The notes: generated from the letters alone by a model not told the origin. DNA of 44,953 nt from UBA1189 sp045612065 (GCA_045612065.1 JAZKYH010000005.1:1-44953), one strand, 5' to 3'. Counted from the first letter of the stretch, positions 8,001 through 14,633 are shown. Translations and numbers: made by a program.

Positions 8001-9888
8001 AGATGCTGGTATGTTGACCTCAGCTAAGGAGGCTGCAGAGATTGTTTATAATAATCCTACTGCGGCTGCATTGAAAGAGCAGATTGATCTCCTTGGCGAG
8101 GCTATCGCAACTATTGAAGCGATTACAAACGTAAAAGATGCCGATAATTTCAAGAATACTTATGTATATACATTTGTTACAAAGCGCGGTTGGGTAGGTG
8201 CTGATGCTAACAGCGATAATCTTATCGGTACTGTTAACTCTAAAGTTGATCCCGCTCCTACTCCCTCAGAGGACAATCCGATGTTCCAATGGGCGGTATA
8301 CAAATCAGCTAACGAGAACTATTACCTTTATAATATAGGTAAGGGGATGTTTATGGGTATGCCAAGTGGTGAGACTATTCCTTTCGCTGCTACTCCTCAA
8401 GGTCAAAGCTTGACTTTCAAGAGACATGACAATGCTAATTGGGCTGATTATCCCATTATGTTCTCTCCCGATAATAAGGGTGCAGTAAGTCAAAATGCCA
8501 ATGCTGGTTTGTTCTACTGGGCTGGTGGTTGGAATACTACGAATGATGATGGTAGCAACCACAAGGTAACTGTTGTGGGGCAGATTCCTGCGTCAAGCCT
8601 TACTGCAATAGCTGATGCTGTAGAGGCATACGAGGCACATGGTGAGGCTGTTCAGGGACTTCGTGAATACCTCAATTGGTTCATGACTTCTTATCATGAT
8701 GCATGGGCTCCTACTGATTACAAATGGAGAGACCAGGCTGGTGTGAACAACTATACGATAGGACTTGATAATGCATTGACGTTGGAAGAGTACTATAACA
8801 ATGCTAAGGCTGTTCTTGATGCCCAGGAATCAACAATTGATGCTCTGAATGAACAGAAGAGTCTCTTGGAAAGTGTCGTAGGCGCGATGACAATCAACCA
8901 ACCTGAAGCAGGTAAATTCTATCGCTTGCGTTGCGTTGATAGTAAAAAATATTTGCAGTCTACAGTGAATACTACTAACAATCGCCTTACGCTGACAGGT
9001 GATATGGGAGCAGCTGCAATGTTCTGCTATCACGAAGGAGCATTGCTCTCCTACACGACGGGATTGTATATGGATCATCGTGTGTTTAATGCCGTAGGTG
9101 TAAAATCTGAAGTGACATTCTCTGAGGCTGTCAATGGCTCAAAGGGCTGTTATGTGATTAACGTGGGTGGTAGCTATCATATCTATGGAGCAGGCAGTGA
9201 CCTTGATAGTGGTTCTGGTACTCCTGATAATCGCAACGGCTACAACTGGTGGCTTGAAGAGGTTGCCGAGCTTCCCGTAGGCATCAGCTCTGCTGGATAT
9301 ACCACTCTGTATGCTCCTGTGGCATTGGAGATTTCTGAGGACGTGGATGCTTATGTGGTGTCAGAGGTTCAGAGCGAATCTGTGCTCTTGACAAAGGTTA
9401 CTGGCGTTGTCCCTGCTGAGACGGCTCTTATTATCAAGGGCGAGGAGGGTAACTACTCTTTCGGTATACGTACAGCAAAGGATGTTACAGCAACTATTGC
9501 AACTAATGCACTCAGAGGTACTGTTGCCAAGTCTTTGATCACTCCTGAGAATGGTTATACATGCTATGTGCTTGCTAAGAAGGATGAAAAGGTAGGTCTA
9601 TACAAGGCTTCACTCAACAAGGATGCGAATGGCGAGACTGTAGCCGAAGGAGTTGCCTTCATCAACAATGGTTGCAAGGTATACCTCCCTGTGACTAATC
9701 CTCCTGCCGGACAGGCCGCACGTGCACTCATGTTCCGCTTCGGTGGCACTACCGAGATTGAGAATGTGGAGACAATGGACAACGGACAGCAGGCAGCAGT
9801 CATCTTCGATATGCAGGGTCGTCGCATCGAGAAGATTGTTGAGAAGGGCATGTATATTGTAAATGGTAAAAAGGTTATTTTCAGATAA
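2041..9888 (+). CDS. Giant secreted modular repeat protein (2615 aa) with type IX-like sorting tail
   Basis: The N-terminus MKKKFTMLLASLLCFVGVAK is a typical signal peptide with cleavage likely after KA at about residue 21. The body is built of diverged repeats. A module opening with (N/D)xxPF and a W-Y/Q-x-L-Q segment, then a (L/T)WxFVG block, recurs at about residues 229, 641, 864 and 1461; each copy except the first follows a beta-rich linker of the type KGxxYxxxxPxxF. A second module, starting LQAERSPLLYDANA and containing NENDVNQQF and PGGGG, recurs at about 1019 and 1638, with weaker relatives near 1235 and 1799. Helical spacer segments separate some modules (about 1160-1230 and 1955-2045). 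The last 480 residues match the gene at 2-1384. The C-terminus (FDMQGRRIEK, then GMYIVNGKKVIFR) resembles type IX sorting tails. I infer a surface or released protein with carbohydrate- or host-binding beta modules; no catalytic residues are evident and no family name is certain. Confidence 0.85.
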   Translation: MKKKFTMLLASLLCFVGVAKADFAQQWTKTTVWQTEGFTAPDDVTTLATDKSFSVAMMETAVNVTSTTIGVTFTWGQIGNCALQVLGVDLVSEGGEVIKGTYSHQAAGGGGAKTYSLTDLTENTVGKLRYFVGYNSNERLNDTGGDIAVVGADRYGLVTLTINYTYGDRNVSSASVQAAPGENYDIPVLTYTKIAACKIGETAQTVTSGACTITVPAEAATISVELANNFPFETSSDYDNATWYVLQIRSNNKKYVVRSESAPYANTTTTPTTEDALWAFVGNPFDGIQVLNKAAGTGKTLALDANNNAVMTEGATTWNITKGNGGFLLRNGNEGINYLHDYNSTLKIWADNGAAADPGSAFVVTSEAEMISLATAALNAQNSLIPIYEEASYYTYSDGVLAEAKTALQGVATPTTILAALQSKSTVESVQTALAAAGKATTAPAAGDIIQLKNKQYGKYLKANDADLTSVESRNDLATLWVVEEGTDGNVKLKNYSTNEYIGAIRQSATVAMVESANAKQFAFTNQADVYAVFKETTGGSYAYGHIAGHNVLVGWEPGANASQWLVSNVCPLSITYLYNGAEVRTSSAIVEKGTVYTVTSPVDFTKPSACEKGEEPLEAVDGVFSFTVTEATTLVVELVDDLPFTKTVLNADGSFPENTAWYVVLQHSSPGYASAWKYDVGNGVTTEKATIYTDNHLWCFAGSKDDLKIYNKAAGKGYSLTNTDPASMVAENAAVWKMVKSAAEASFAGKNPFCLQKGSESSYLNMQSGTLKYWGSKDQGSTIRVIATQPLSIKYMFKDAELADLSVNGLVEVGSTHTIANPYVNNDYVTVACTVNGNPIEAVDGNWSINVTEPTSVIVTITENLPFKTSTDYATANWQYLQMNSASWKYMQKNKDDDNTSSTNTNAIDDRALWAFVGDALNGFKILNKGAEGSVLTVDAVNDGAVAYMKKDGDQTWTIEEGNGGFIIRQGATECLNDYAGGGVMKIWKADASPNGAGSAFRTISLGVTDLKDVSFPGIFTLQAERSPLLYDANAERPIKLSSGMASGINANENDVNQQFMIGKSDTDGLYYLYSVGAAKFVDATLNFTDYPEAVLSFERNEGNSVFPWFVKIDGKYVVPGGGGSAGNKLFHTATPDNDDGKRYRIVNVGENRESAQALAHLIEEAQSLKSRLDELVEKAVAVKEDNSQLTDWEALDAVLADAEAFKNNAPKEMNSLRTIVSTLQETLDGLLSGNVTIITGLGENSEHPVLISASRSAWAVADNGRGMTTIAKLGVAAAPLDLQQQFAIITPDEGENYYIYSVNAKRFVKKNNTLGAQGDAIQLNDASSKGENRRQFQFKGFNLYVNVGGSNQMTIDGWDEVDEGNACEIVQYNLLTFDLEEALDIFRNGADITLTYKIGDEQVSTTTYKKKGETYSFNNPYEFTTVKSCKKDGEDLEATEGTYSFEVTGDANIVVELQDNLPFRYAASYNEIAHWYFMKIRDDGFTYLGYDEEKAYIRANQKSVPADSKDAYTWGFVGNPFDGFSIVNYATGETKVLSAPVAPNGDKNGDQLARMVEVTKEYTGNLVWNIKAPKHDDSKPGVFYIEHPTATSYAFNRQSYDGAYALCYWNNRDTGSAIQVVERGGFFSLSDLKTNVVYALQAERSPLLYDANAADPTKLSSGMVSSIVANENDVNQQFVIVPSETDNLYYLYNVGAGQFVDGDLNFTYYPEPVLSFETYEGTNSLSYPWWVKINGKYVIPGGGGTAGNKLFHTTAGDDDDGKRYRIVNAGAYDASAVLAVIKKVENLVESTADLSNSKIYTVTPKDNATTGVWDVKYDGENATMLAITKFTGNAVDSANSNQQFAFLTVNGEHYLYSYGAKKFVAKNEGGQMLADELSSACRVEFLTSTIASEQKLFPLVVKVGGSQLHSSYQGHLADKGGIITTWDHTESGGNAVAIVAVDGTVDLSEAIAKVEAYQLPIFKSELKTLIDEAQALLDKGYLDTEDAGMLTSAKEAAEIVYNNPTAAALKEQIDLLGEAIATIEAITNVKDADNFKNTYVYTFVTKRGWVGADANSDNLIGTVNSKVDPAPTPSEDNPMFQWAVYKSANENYYLYNIGKGMFMGMPSGETIPFAATPQGQSLTFKRHDNANWADYPIMFSPDNKGAVSQNANAGLFYWAGGWNTTNDDGSNHKVTVVGQIPASSLTAIADAVEAYEAHGEAVQGLREYLNWFMTSYHDAWAPTDYKWRDQAGVNNYTIGLDNALTLEEYYNNAKAVLDAQESTIDALNEQKSLLESVVGAMTINQPEAGKFYRLRCVDSKKYLQSTVNTTNNRLTLTGDMGAAAMFCYHEGALLSYTTGLYMDHRVFNAVGVKSEVTFSEAVNGSKGCYVINVGGSYHIYGAGSDLDSGSGTPDNRNGYNWWLEEVAELPVGISSAGYTTLYAPVALEISEDVDAYVVSEVQSESVLLTKVTGVVPAETALIIKGEEGNYSFGIRTAKDVTATIATNALRGTVAKSLITPENGYTCYVLAKKDEKVGLYKASLNKDANGETVAEGVAFINNGCKVYLPVTNPPAGQAARALMFRFGGTTEIENVETMDNGQQAAVIFDMQGRRIEKIVEKGMYIVNGKKVIFR

Positions 9889-9900
9889 TCTTTTTACCAT
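9863..9900. other. Stem-loop spanning the stop codon of the giant gene
   Basis: Bases 9863-9878 pair with 9885-9900 over 16 bp with one wobble and a 6-base loop; the TAA stop at 9886-9888 lies in the right arm. The right arm carries a T-run, but no T-tract follows the stem, so it may be a weak terminator or a 3'-end stabilising structure rather than an efficient terminator. Confidence 0.6.
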
Positions 9901-9911
9901 AGGCGAAATTC

Positions 9912-9964
9912 TTAGCGATTGGTCGCGAGTGCGCAGATGAAAATTGCGCCTCGCGGGTCGCTAA
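9912..9964. repeat. Long GC-rich imperfect hairpin
   Basis: TTAGCGA (9912-9918) pairs with TCGCTAA (9958-9964), CGCGAG (9924-9929) with CTCGCG (9950-9955), and GCGCA (9931-9935) with TGCGC (9945-9949). The structure is 53 bases and much more GC-rich than its surroundings. It looks like a dispersed hairpin element, although no second copy occurs in this window. Confidence 0.6.
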
Positions 9965-10001
9965 TAAAAAGAATGAGCCAATGGTGAAAAAGTAATCTTC
10001 T

Positions 10002-10028
10002 AACGAAAACGAAGACGATAACGAGAAC
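10002..10028. repeat. Hexamer-periodic A/G-rich tract
   Basis: Diverged 6-base units (AACGAA, AACGAA, GACGAT, AACGAG, AAC) run without interruption. The tract is non-coding and lies in the spacer between the giant gene and the second peptide. Confidence 0.55.
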
Positions 10029-10048
10029 TTAAGTAAAGATTATATAGA

Positions 10049-10135
10049 AGTTCTGGAATCAGAAGCGCAGCGTAATGCAATGAGCGTCGTTACCGAAACT
10101 ATTGTCTGCACTCCCGCACTTCTGACTCCTGAACT
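10049..10135. repeat. Inverted repeat with 7-base period before the second peptide gene
   Basis: Bases 10049-10065 pair with 10119-10135 over 17 positions with two mismatches. The right arm reads as diverged heptamers (TTCTGAC, TCCTGAA, CTCCTTA). The right arm ends 16 bases before the ATG at 10152, so folding could occlude the start region of the peptide mRNA. Confidence 0.6.
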
Positions 10136-10151
10136 CCTTAAAAAAGCAATT

Positions 10152-10352
10152 ATGGAAAAGAAAGCATATGTCAGACCTGAGATAGAGGTTGTAGAAATGG
10201 AAATTGAATCACCGATGCTTACCGGTAGCCAGGATGAAAGTCTGGGCTTTGGCGGTGAATTTGATTTTGCTGATACTGAGAAAGAACAGCTCAGTATCGG
10301 TCGTGGTACCCGTCGTGGTAAATGGGGTAACCTCTGGTATACGGAGGACTAA
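10152..10352 (+). CDS. 66-residue peptide of unknown function, second copy
   Basis: The start at 10152 (MEKKAYVRPEIEVVEMEIE) is chosen because it aligns with the paralogue at 1501; an in-frame ATG at 10080 would add 24 unmatched residues lying in the inverted-repeat spacer. After the conserved head comes SPMLTGS, then an acidic, glycine-containing variable centre, then RRGKWGNLWYTED. Relative to the first copy the centre carries a short insertion. The peptide lacks a signal sequence and membrane segment, and two tryptophans near the C-terminus are conserved between the copies. It is bounded by inverted repeats upstream and by an intrinsic terminator downstream. The repeated pairing of large secreted protein and small peptide suggests a functional link. 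Its molecular role is unknown. Confidence 0.75.
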   Translation: MEKKAYVRPEIEVVEMEIESPMLTGSQDESLGFGGEFDFADTEKEQLSIGRGTRRGKWGNLWYTED

Positions 10353-10375
10353 TCCAGCGGCTATAATAGGTCGAA

Positions 10376-10408
10376 ACTCCCTCTCGCTACTGGCGGGAGG
10401 GAGTTTTT
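10376..10408 (+). terminator. Intrinsic terminator closing the second module
   Basis: Bases 10376-10387 pair with 10393-10404 (12 bp, one wobble) around a 5-base loop and are followed by TTTTT. The CTCCCTC/GAGGGAG core is related to the terminator at 1711. Confidence 0.9.
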
Positions 10409-10439
10409 ATTTAGGAGAGCTGTCGTTCGAATGTCTCGT

Positions 10440-10551
10440 GTCATGCTGAACAACGTGAACCTTTAGGTCGCTGGCCCAAAGGGGAAAAGCAAGTTTCTCG
10501 CAAACGTCTCTTGCAATGCACCGCGCGAGATCCTTCGTGCCTCAGGATGAC
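10440..10551. repeat. REP-like intergenic element with inverted ends
   Basis: GTCATGCTGA at 10440-10449 faces TCAGGATGAC at 10542-10551 (9 of 10 complementary). The interior contains CGCGCGAGATCCTTCGTGCC, a phrase I recall as common between genes in Bacteroidota genomes. A shorter related piece lies at 17036. It carries no open frame of note and is probably a non-autonomous dispersed repeat. Confidence 0.55.
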
Positions 10552-10600
10552 AGCATCGTTGAATAGTACAATAGTTATATTATCTCCTATAGGATCATAT

Positions 10601-10640
10601 AAAGCGAAGAACGCCCCTTTCGGTGGCGCTCTTAGGCTTT
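10601..10640 (-). terminator. Imperfect terminator hairpin of the hpt-adk-obg operon
   Basis: An arm at 10601-10617 pairs imperfectly with 10622-10640 (CGCCCC/GGTGGCG core with AAAGC/GCTTT at the base). It begins 10 bases beyond the stop codon of the small basic gene and is followed on the minus strand by an A/T-rich stretch without a clean T-run. Confidence 0.5.
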
Positions 10641-10649
10641 ATTGTGCTT

Positions 10650-10838
10650 TTATTGTCCTTTGTGTCTGTTGGCACGCTTGCGGCGTATCTCGGCCTTCAT
10701 CTTGGCCGATGCCGAATGGTGCTGGCCGGTGATGTAGGCTTTCTTCTTGGCCTTGGTCTTTACCTTCTCCTCTTTGGGGCGGTCCGAGGCCACCTTCTTG
10801 AACATGATGCCTTTGGTGAATATATCGTCTCCGTTCAT
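10650..10838 (-). CDS. Small basic protein (62 aa) downstream of obg
   Basis: The ATG lies three bases after the obg stop codon, which implies translational coupling. The product starts MNGDDIFTKGIMFKK and is dominated by lysine and arginine, ending RRKRANRHKGQ; it has no membrane segment. Composition and position fit a nucleic-acid- or ribosome-associated protein, in line with Obg acting on the large ribosomal subunit. That link is inference; I do not recognise a family. A chance frame is possible but less likely given the tight spacing and the terminator-like hairpin just after it. Confidence 0.6.
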   Translation of the reverse strand: MNGDDIFTKGIMFKKVASDRPKEEKVKTKAKKKAYITGQHHSASAKMKAEIRRKRANRHKGQ

Positions 10839-10841
10839 ACG

Positions 10842-12032
10842 CTATGCCTCCTCTTCGTCATCATACTCAAAATCGTCGTCAAACTCGTACTCGAAGTCCT
10901 CCATCTCGTCGATGTCGATGTCCTCGTACTCGATGGTGATGTCGTCGTCCTGACCCATGGCACGCAACTCGTCCTGCAGCTTGTTCATGTCCTTGGCGCG
11001 GTGTACAAGGCTCTCCTTGCTCAGCTCGGTCTGTATGTTCTCCTTGTTGAGCTCGTTCCAGAGGATGTCTTTCAATACTGACACGCCCAATCCTGTCACT
11101 GAAGAGATGAACACGTGGGGGATTCCCTCGGGCAGTGTCTCTTCGAGCATCTCGATGAGCTCGTCGTCGAGCAGGTCGCACTTGGTAATGGCCAACACAC
11201 GCTGCTTCTCGAGCATGTCGGGGTTGAAGGTCGCCAACTCGTTGAGCAGGATGTCATACTCCTTGCGTATGTCCTCAGCATCGCCAGGCACCATGAAGAG
11301 GAGTAATGAGTTGCGCTCGATGTGGCGCAGGAAACGGAGTCCGAGTCCCTTGCCGGCACTGGCTCCCTCGATGATACCTGGGATATCGGCCATCACGAAC
11401 GACTTGCCGTCGCGGTACGACACGATGCCCAAGTTGGGTTCGAGCGTAGTGAACGGATAGTTAGCAATCTTGGGCTTGGCTGCCGATACGGCTGCGAGTA
11501 GGGTAGACTTGCCCGCATTGGGGAAGCCCACGAGACCTACATCGGCCAGCAGTTTGAGCTCCATGATGACGGTGAGTTCCTGCATAGGCTCGCCAGGTTG
11601 TGCGAAGCGCGGAGCCTGACGTGTAGGAGTGGCAAAGTTGAAGTTGCCCAGGCCGCCGCGACCACCGCGAAGGAGGATTACCTCTTGCCCGTGTTCGGTA
11701 ATGTCGCACAAGTAGGCTCCAGTCTCGGCATTGTACACTACGGTGCCGCAAGGAACCTCGATGATCTTGTCCTCGCCATCCTTACCGCTGCTCTTGTTCT
11801 TCGAGCCATTGCCTCCATGGCCGGCAAAGGCGTGACGGTCGTAGCGCAGGTGTAGCAGCGTCCAGTAATTGCGGTTACCGCGCAGAATGATGTGTCCGCC
11901 ACGTCCACCGTTGCCACCATCGGGGCCTCCATTGGGGTTGTACTTCACACGTCTCATGTGGGTACTACCACGGCCTCCCTTACCAGAGCGGCAGTAGATT
12001 TTTACGTAATCAACGAAATTTGTTTCAGCCAC
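10842..12032 (-). CDS. obg: Obg family GTPase (ribosome assembly, stringent-response link)
   Basis: This is a 396-residue Obg/CgtA GTPase, which helps late assembly of the 50S subunit and responds to nutrient stress. The glycine-rich Obg fold covers about residues 1-158 (GGPDGGNGGRGG at 36-46). The G domain has the P-loop GFPNAGKST at 169-177, the switch I block FTTLEPNLG near 194, DIPGIIEGAS at 216-225 and the TKCD guanine-specificity motif near 283. The C-terminal tail, from about residue 360, is extremely acidic (runs of D and E), in contrast with the very basic product of the next gene. It follows adk with a 92-base gap that holds heptamer tracts, in the minus-strand run hpt-adk-obg-small basic protein. 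Confidence 0.95.
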   Translation of the reverse strand: MAETNFVDYVKIYCRSGKGGRGSTHMRRVKYNPNGGPDGGNGGRGGHIILRGNRNYWTLLHLRYDRHAFAGHGGNGSKNKSSGKDGEDKIIEVPCGTVVYNAETGAYLCDITEHGQEVILLRGGRGGLGNFNFATPTRQAPRFAQPGEPMQELTVIMELKLLADVGLVGFPNAGKSTLLAAVSAAKPKIANYPFTTLEPNLGIVSYRDGKSFVMADIPGIIEGASAGKGLGLRFLRHIERNSLLLFMVPGDAEDIRKEYDILLNELATFNPDMLEKQRVLAITKCDLLDDELIEMLEETLPEGIPHVFISSVTGLGVSVLKDILWNELNKENIQTELSKESLVHRAKDMNKLQDELRAMGQDDDITIEYEDIDIDEMEDFEYEFDDDFEYDDEEEA

Positions 12033-12045
12033 GATTAGATAGTAG

Positions 12046-12124
12046 TGAGCTATGAGCTATGAGCTGTGAGGTGGGAGCACTGAATGTGACGAGAAACTCC
12101 CAGCCCTCCATTCCTAACTCCTAA
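12046..12124. repeat. Facing heptamer tracts between adk and obg
   Basis: The left part repeats TATGAGC-type heptamers three times; the right part reads TCCATTC, CTAACTC, CTAATTA. The left part is purine-rich and the right part pyrimidine-rich, so they could partly pair in RNA. It occupies nearly the whole adk-obg gap and overlaps the adk stop. Confidence 0.6.
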
Positions 12125-12703
12125 TTAAACGATAGTGTTGATGTATTCGATAATCTTGTTTGCCATACCTTCGATACCCATATCTTCGGTATATACGATG
12201 CCTTTGTATACACCTTCACCCTTGAACCACTCGATGAGCGGAGCAGTCTGGGTGTGGTATACTTCGAAACGCTTCTTGATGGTCTCCTCATTGTCGTCGG
12301 CACGGCCTTCGAGTGTGGCACGACGGAGCAGACGATCCATGAGCAGGTTCTCGTCTACCTCGAGGTTAATCATGGTAGAGATTTTCTCGCCACGCTCCTC
12401 GAGCATCTTCTTCAGTGCCTCAGCCTGTGCGATGGTGCGGGGAAAACCGTCGAAGATAACGCCCTTGCTACCTTTGAAACTGTCGTACTTGCTGGCGAGG
12501 ATGTCAATCATGAGCTCGTCGGGGATGAGGTTACCATGGTCGATGTAGCTTTGTGCTATCTTACCTAACTCTGTGCCCTTCTTGATCTCACCACGAAGTA
12601 CGTCACCTGTAGAGATATGGTCCAATTTGAATGTGTCAACCAAGATTGCGCTGTTTGTTCCCTTGCCTGAGCCGGGAGCACCAAAAATAACGATGTTCAA
12701 CAT
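12125..12703 (-). CDS. adk: Adenylate kinase, short-LID form
   Basis: The enzyme converts ATP + AMP to 2 ADP in the cytoplasm. At 192 residues it is the short form lacking the zinc-type LID insertion. Visible motifs are the P-loop GAPGSGKGT at 8-16, the AMP-binding STGDVLR segment near 36, GFPRT near 90 and a shortened LID with GRADDNEETIKKR. It lies 39 bases after hpt and upstream of obg, so nucleotide metabolism genes share a transcript with a ribosome-assembly GTPase. Length and motifs match the family. Confidence 0.96.
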   Translation of the reverse strand: MLNIVIFGAPGSGKGTNSAILVDTFKLDHISTGDVLRGEIKKGTELGKIAQSYIDHGNLIPDELMIDILASKYDSFKGSKGVIFDGFPRTIAQAEALKKMLEERGEKISTMINLEVDENLLMDRLLRRATLEGRADDNEETIKKRFEVYHTQTAPLIEWFKGEGVYKGIVYTEDMGIEGMANKIIEYINTIV

Positions 12704-12742
12704 ATATTGTTCTTTTTATAGATTGTATTTGAAAATGTAGGG

Positions 12743-13279
12743 TTATTCTACTACGGTGTAGATATCTCTTAGGTTGCGGCCGTAACCATCGTAGTCGAGA
12801 CCGTAACCTACAATAAAGTCGTTGGGGATCTCCAAAGCCACGTACTCGACATCGAGGGGCACCTTGAGCTTTTCGGGCTTGAGCAGCAGAGTGCATACGT
12901 GGATTGATTCGGGAGCACGAGCTCCGAGGTTCTCAAGCAATTTCTGCATGGTGCAACCCGTGTCAATGATGTCCTCTACGATAACAATCGTGCGTCCGGT
13001 AACATCCTCTGACAATCCGATAACCTCTTTGATGACCCCAGTCGAAGAGGTCCCCTCATACGAGGCAAGCTTGACAAACGAAATCTCAGCGGGGATATTG
13101 ATGCGGCGGAACAGGTCTGCTGCAAACATGAAACTGCCATTCAAAACACAAAGGAAGAGTGGATTCTTACCCGCTAAGTCGCTATTGAGCTGAGCTGCCA
13201 AACGGTCAATCTCACATAGAATCTTCTCCTCTGGGATTGATATCACAAACTCTTTGTCTTTTACCTTAATTGTGTCCAT
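12743..13279 (-). CDS. hpt: Hypoxanthine phosphoribosyltransferase
   Basis: A 178-residue purine-salvage enzyme that transfers phosphoribose from PRPP to hypoxanthine (and usually guanine). The PRPP-binding signature IVIVEDIIDTG is at about residues 95-105 and is followed by the CTMQKLL helix; the C-terminal FIVGYGLDYDGYGRNL segment is typical of the bacterial enzyme. It is the first gene of the minus-strand operon with adk and obg. A TATTTTTG -7-like element lies upstream at 13308-13315, but no good -33 element is visible. Confidence 0.93.
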   Translation of the reverse strand: MDTIKVKDKEFVISIPEEKILCEIDRLAAQLNSDLAGKNPLFLCVLNGSFMFAADLFRRINIPAEISFVKLASYEGTSSTGVIKEVIGLSEDVTGRTIVIVEDIIDTGCTMQKLLENLGARAPESIHVCTLLLKPEKLKVPLDVEYVALEIPNDFIVGYGLDYDGYGRNLRDIYTVVE

Positions 13280-13307
13280 AACTTAGAACTATCAAGCGAA
13301 ATTGCTA

Positions 13308-13315
13308 CAAAAATA
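13308..13315 (-). promoter_or_regulatory. Possible -7 element for the hpt operon
   Basis: The minus strand reads TATTTTTG about 29 bases before the hpt start codon. It fits TAnnTTTG, but the expected TTTG 19-21 bases upstream is absent, so this is tentative. Confidence 0.4.
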
Positions 13316-13456
13316 GAAAAAAAACCTTGATTACTCTCCAATATGTGTCTTGTTTTTTAGCCATTCGGAGGAAAAAGATAGAAAAAAGGTTAAAGAGTGG
13401 CTGCATCCGAGAAAAATGCACTACCTTTACAGCCTAAAGACAAAACGTTGTATAAT

Positions 13457-14545
13457 ATGAGATTCAGAATGACTGCCATGCTCTCGCTGGCTTGTTGCAT
13501 AGCTGCTATGGCACAAACAACCGTCACGACTTACACGCCAGGGATATCTGCTGAGGGGGCAGCGTACTATCTGCCCAAGACTGTCATTAATGTCAGCGTC
13601 ACTACGGAGAAAACGACTTATACTCCCGGTGAGTTGTGCCAATATGCTGAACGCTATCTTCGGATCAATAATATCTCCAATAAGGAGGAATGCTATTATA
13701 CCATTCAATCGGCTGAGATTACGACTGAGGGACTCCCCGATGAGACCAAGCTCTATCATATTCTTTTCGCACCCAATAGTGTTGCTCCGTTGGTCAACCT
13801 CACAGAGAGTGGAATATTGCAGTCAATCAATATAGAGGCAACTGAGAGTGCTTCCGGGGATGTCGTGAGTCCTTCAAACTCTTCGGTGAAGAGGGAACTG
13901 TCGGCTCGTTCATTCATGACTGAAGAGATGCTGATGACAGGCTCGAAGGCTAAACTTGCAGAGTTGGTAGCAAAGGAGATATACAATATCCGTGAGAGCA
14001 AGAACCTTATCATCCGTGGCCAGAACGAGTATATGCCCAAGGATGCAGAATCGCTGCAAATCATCCTTGCTGGACTTGAAGAACAGGAACAGGCATTTAC
14101 TCAGCTCTTTACGGGCGTTACAACCAGAGAGGTTACTACGCAAACCTATCAGGTGATTCCTGATGGGGCTGTTGACAAGCTTGTTCTTGGTCGTTTTTCG
14201 CGTAAGTTGGGTCTACTGCATGGAGATGACCTTGCTGGTGCTCCTATCTATATCGATATAAAGTGCAAACAGATTATTCCCGAACCTACCGCTGAGGCTT
14301 TGGCTCAGGCTGCAGTAGCGAAGTCGAAGAAGAATGCAAGCCTGCAGGACGGACTCGTCTATAATCTCCCAGGAAAAGCCGACGTGAAGGTCTACACCAA
14401 TGCACGCTCTTTGGCTGAGGGCATGTTTGTATTGTCGCAGTTTGGTCGCACGGAGACTCTCTCTTCTACACTCCTGACCAAGAAGAGAAATATCAAGGTT
14501 ACCCTTGATCCTGTTACGGGAGCTCTGTTGAAGGTGCAGGAATAA
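13457..14545 (+). CDS. DUF4831 family exported protein
   Basis: Starting at 13457 gives MRFRMTAMLSLACCIAAMAQ, a clear signal peptide with cleavage after AMAQ; the upstream in-frame ATG at 13397 would put 20 extra residues before it. The 362-residue product contains YYLPKT and TYTPGELCQYAERYLR segments characteristic of DUF4831, a Bacteroidota family of unknown function. It stands alone, divergent from hpt and convergent with nadC, with a shared terminator downstream. A periplasmic or envelope location is inferred from the signal peptide; no enzymatic motif is visible. A -7-like TACCTTTA at 13422-13429 may be its promoter. Confidence 0.85.
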   Translation: MRFRMTAMLSLACCIAAMAQTTVTTYTPGISAEGAAYYLPKTVINVSVTTEKTTYTPGELCQYAERYLRINNISNKEECYYTIQSAEITTEGLPDETKLYHILFAPNSVAPLVNLTESGILQSINIEATESASGDVVSPSNSSVKRELSARSFMTEEMLMTGSKAKLAELVAKEIYNIRESKNLIIRGQNEYMPKDAESLQIILAGLEEQEQAFTQLFTGVTTREVTTQTYQVIPDGAVDKLVLGRFSRKLGLLHGDDLAGAPIYIDIKCKQIIPEPTAEALAQAAVAKSKKNASLQDGLVYNLPGKADVKVYTNARSLAEGMFVLSQFGRTETLSSTLLTKKRNIKVTLDPVTGALLKVQE

Positions 14546-14582
14546 ATGATGTGCGTTCGATAAAACATATAATTATCGCTAA

Positions 14583-14616
14583 AATAAATGCCCTGCCAAC
14601 TGGCAGGGCATTTATT
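14583..14616. terminator. Bidirectional terminator between DUF4831 gene and nadC
   Basis: A perfect 15-bp stem (14583-14597 with 14602-14616) has the loop AACT. It has T-rich sequence on the plus side and A/T-rich sequence on the other, and it lies between two convergent genes. Confidence 0.9.
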
Positions 14617-14633
14617 TTATTTGTATGCATCTC

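Noticed and set aside
10080..10151. 24-codon upstream extension of the second peptide
   Set aside because: The extension has no counterpart in the first copy and lies in the inverted-repeat spacer.
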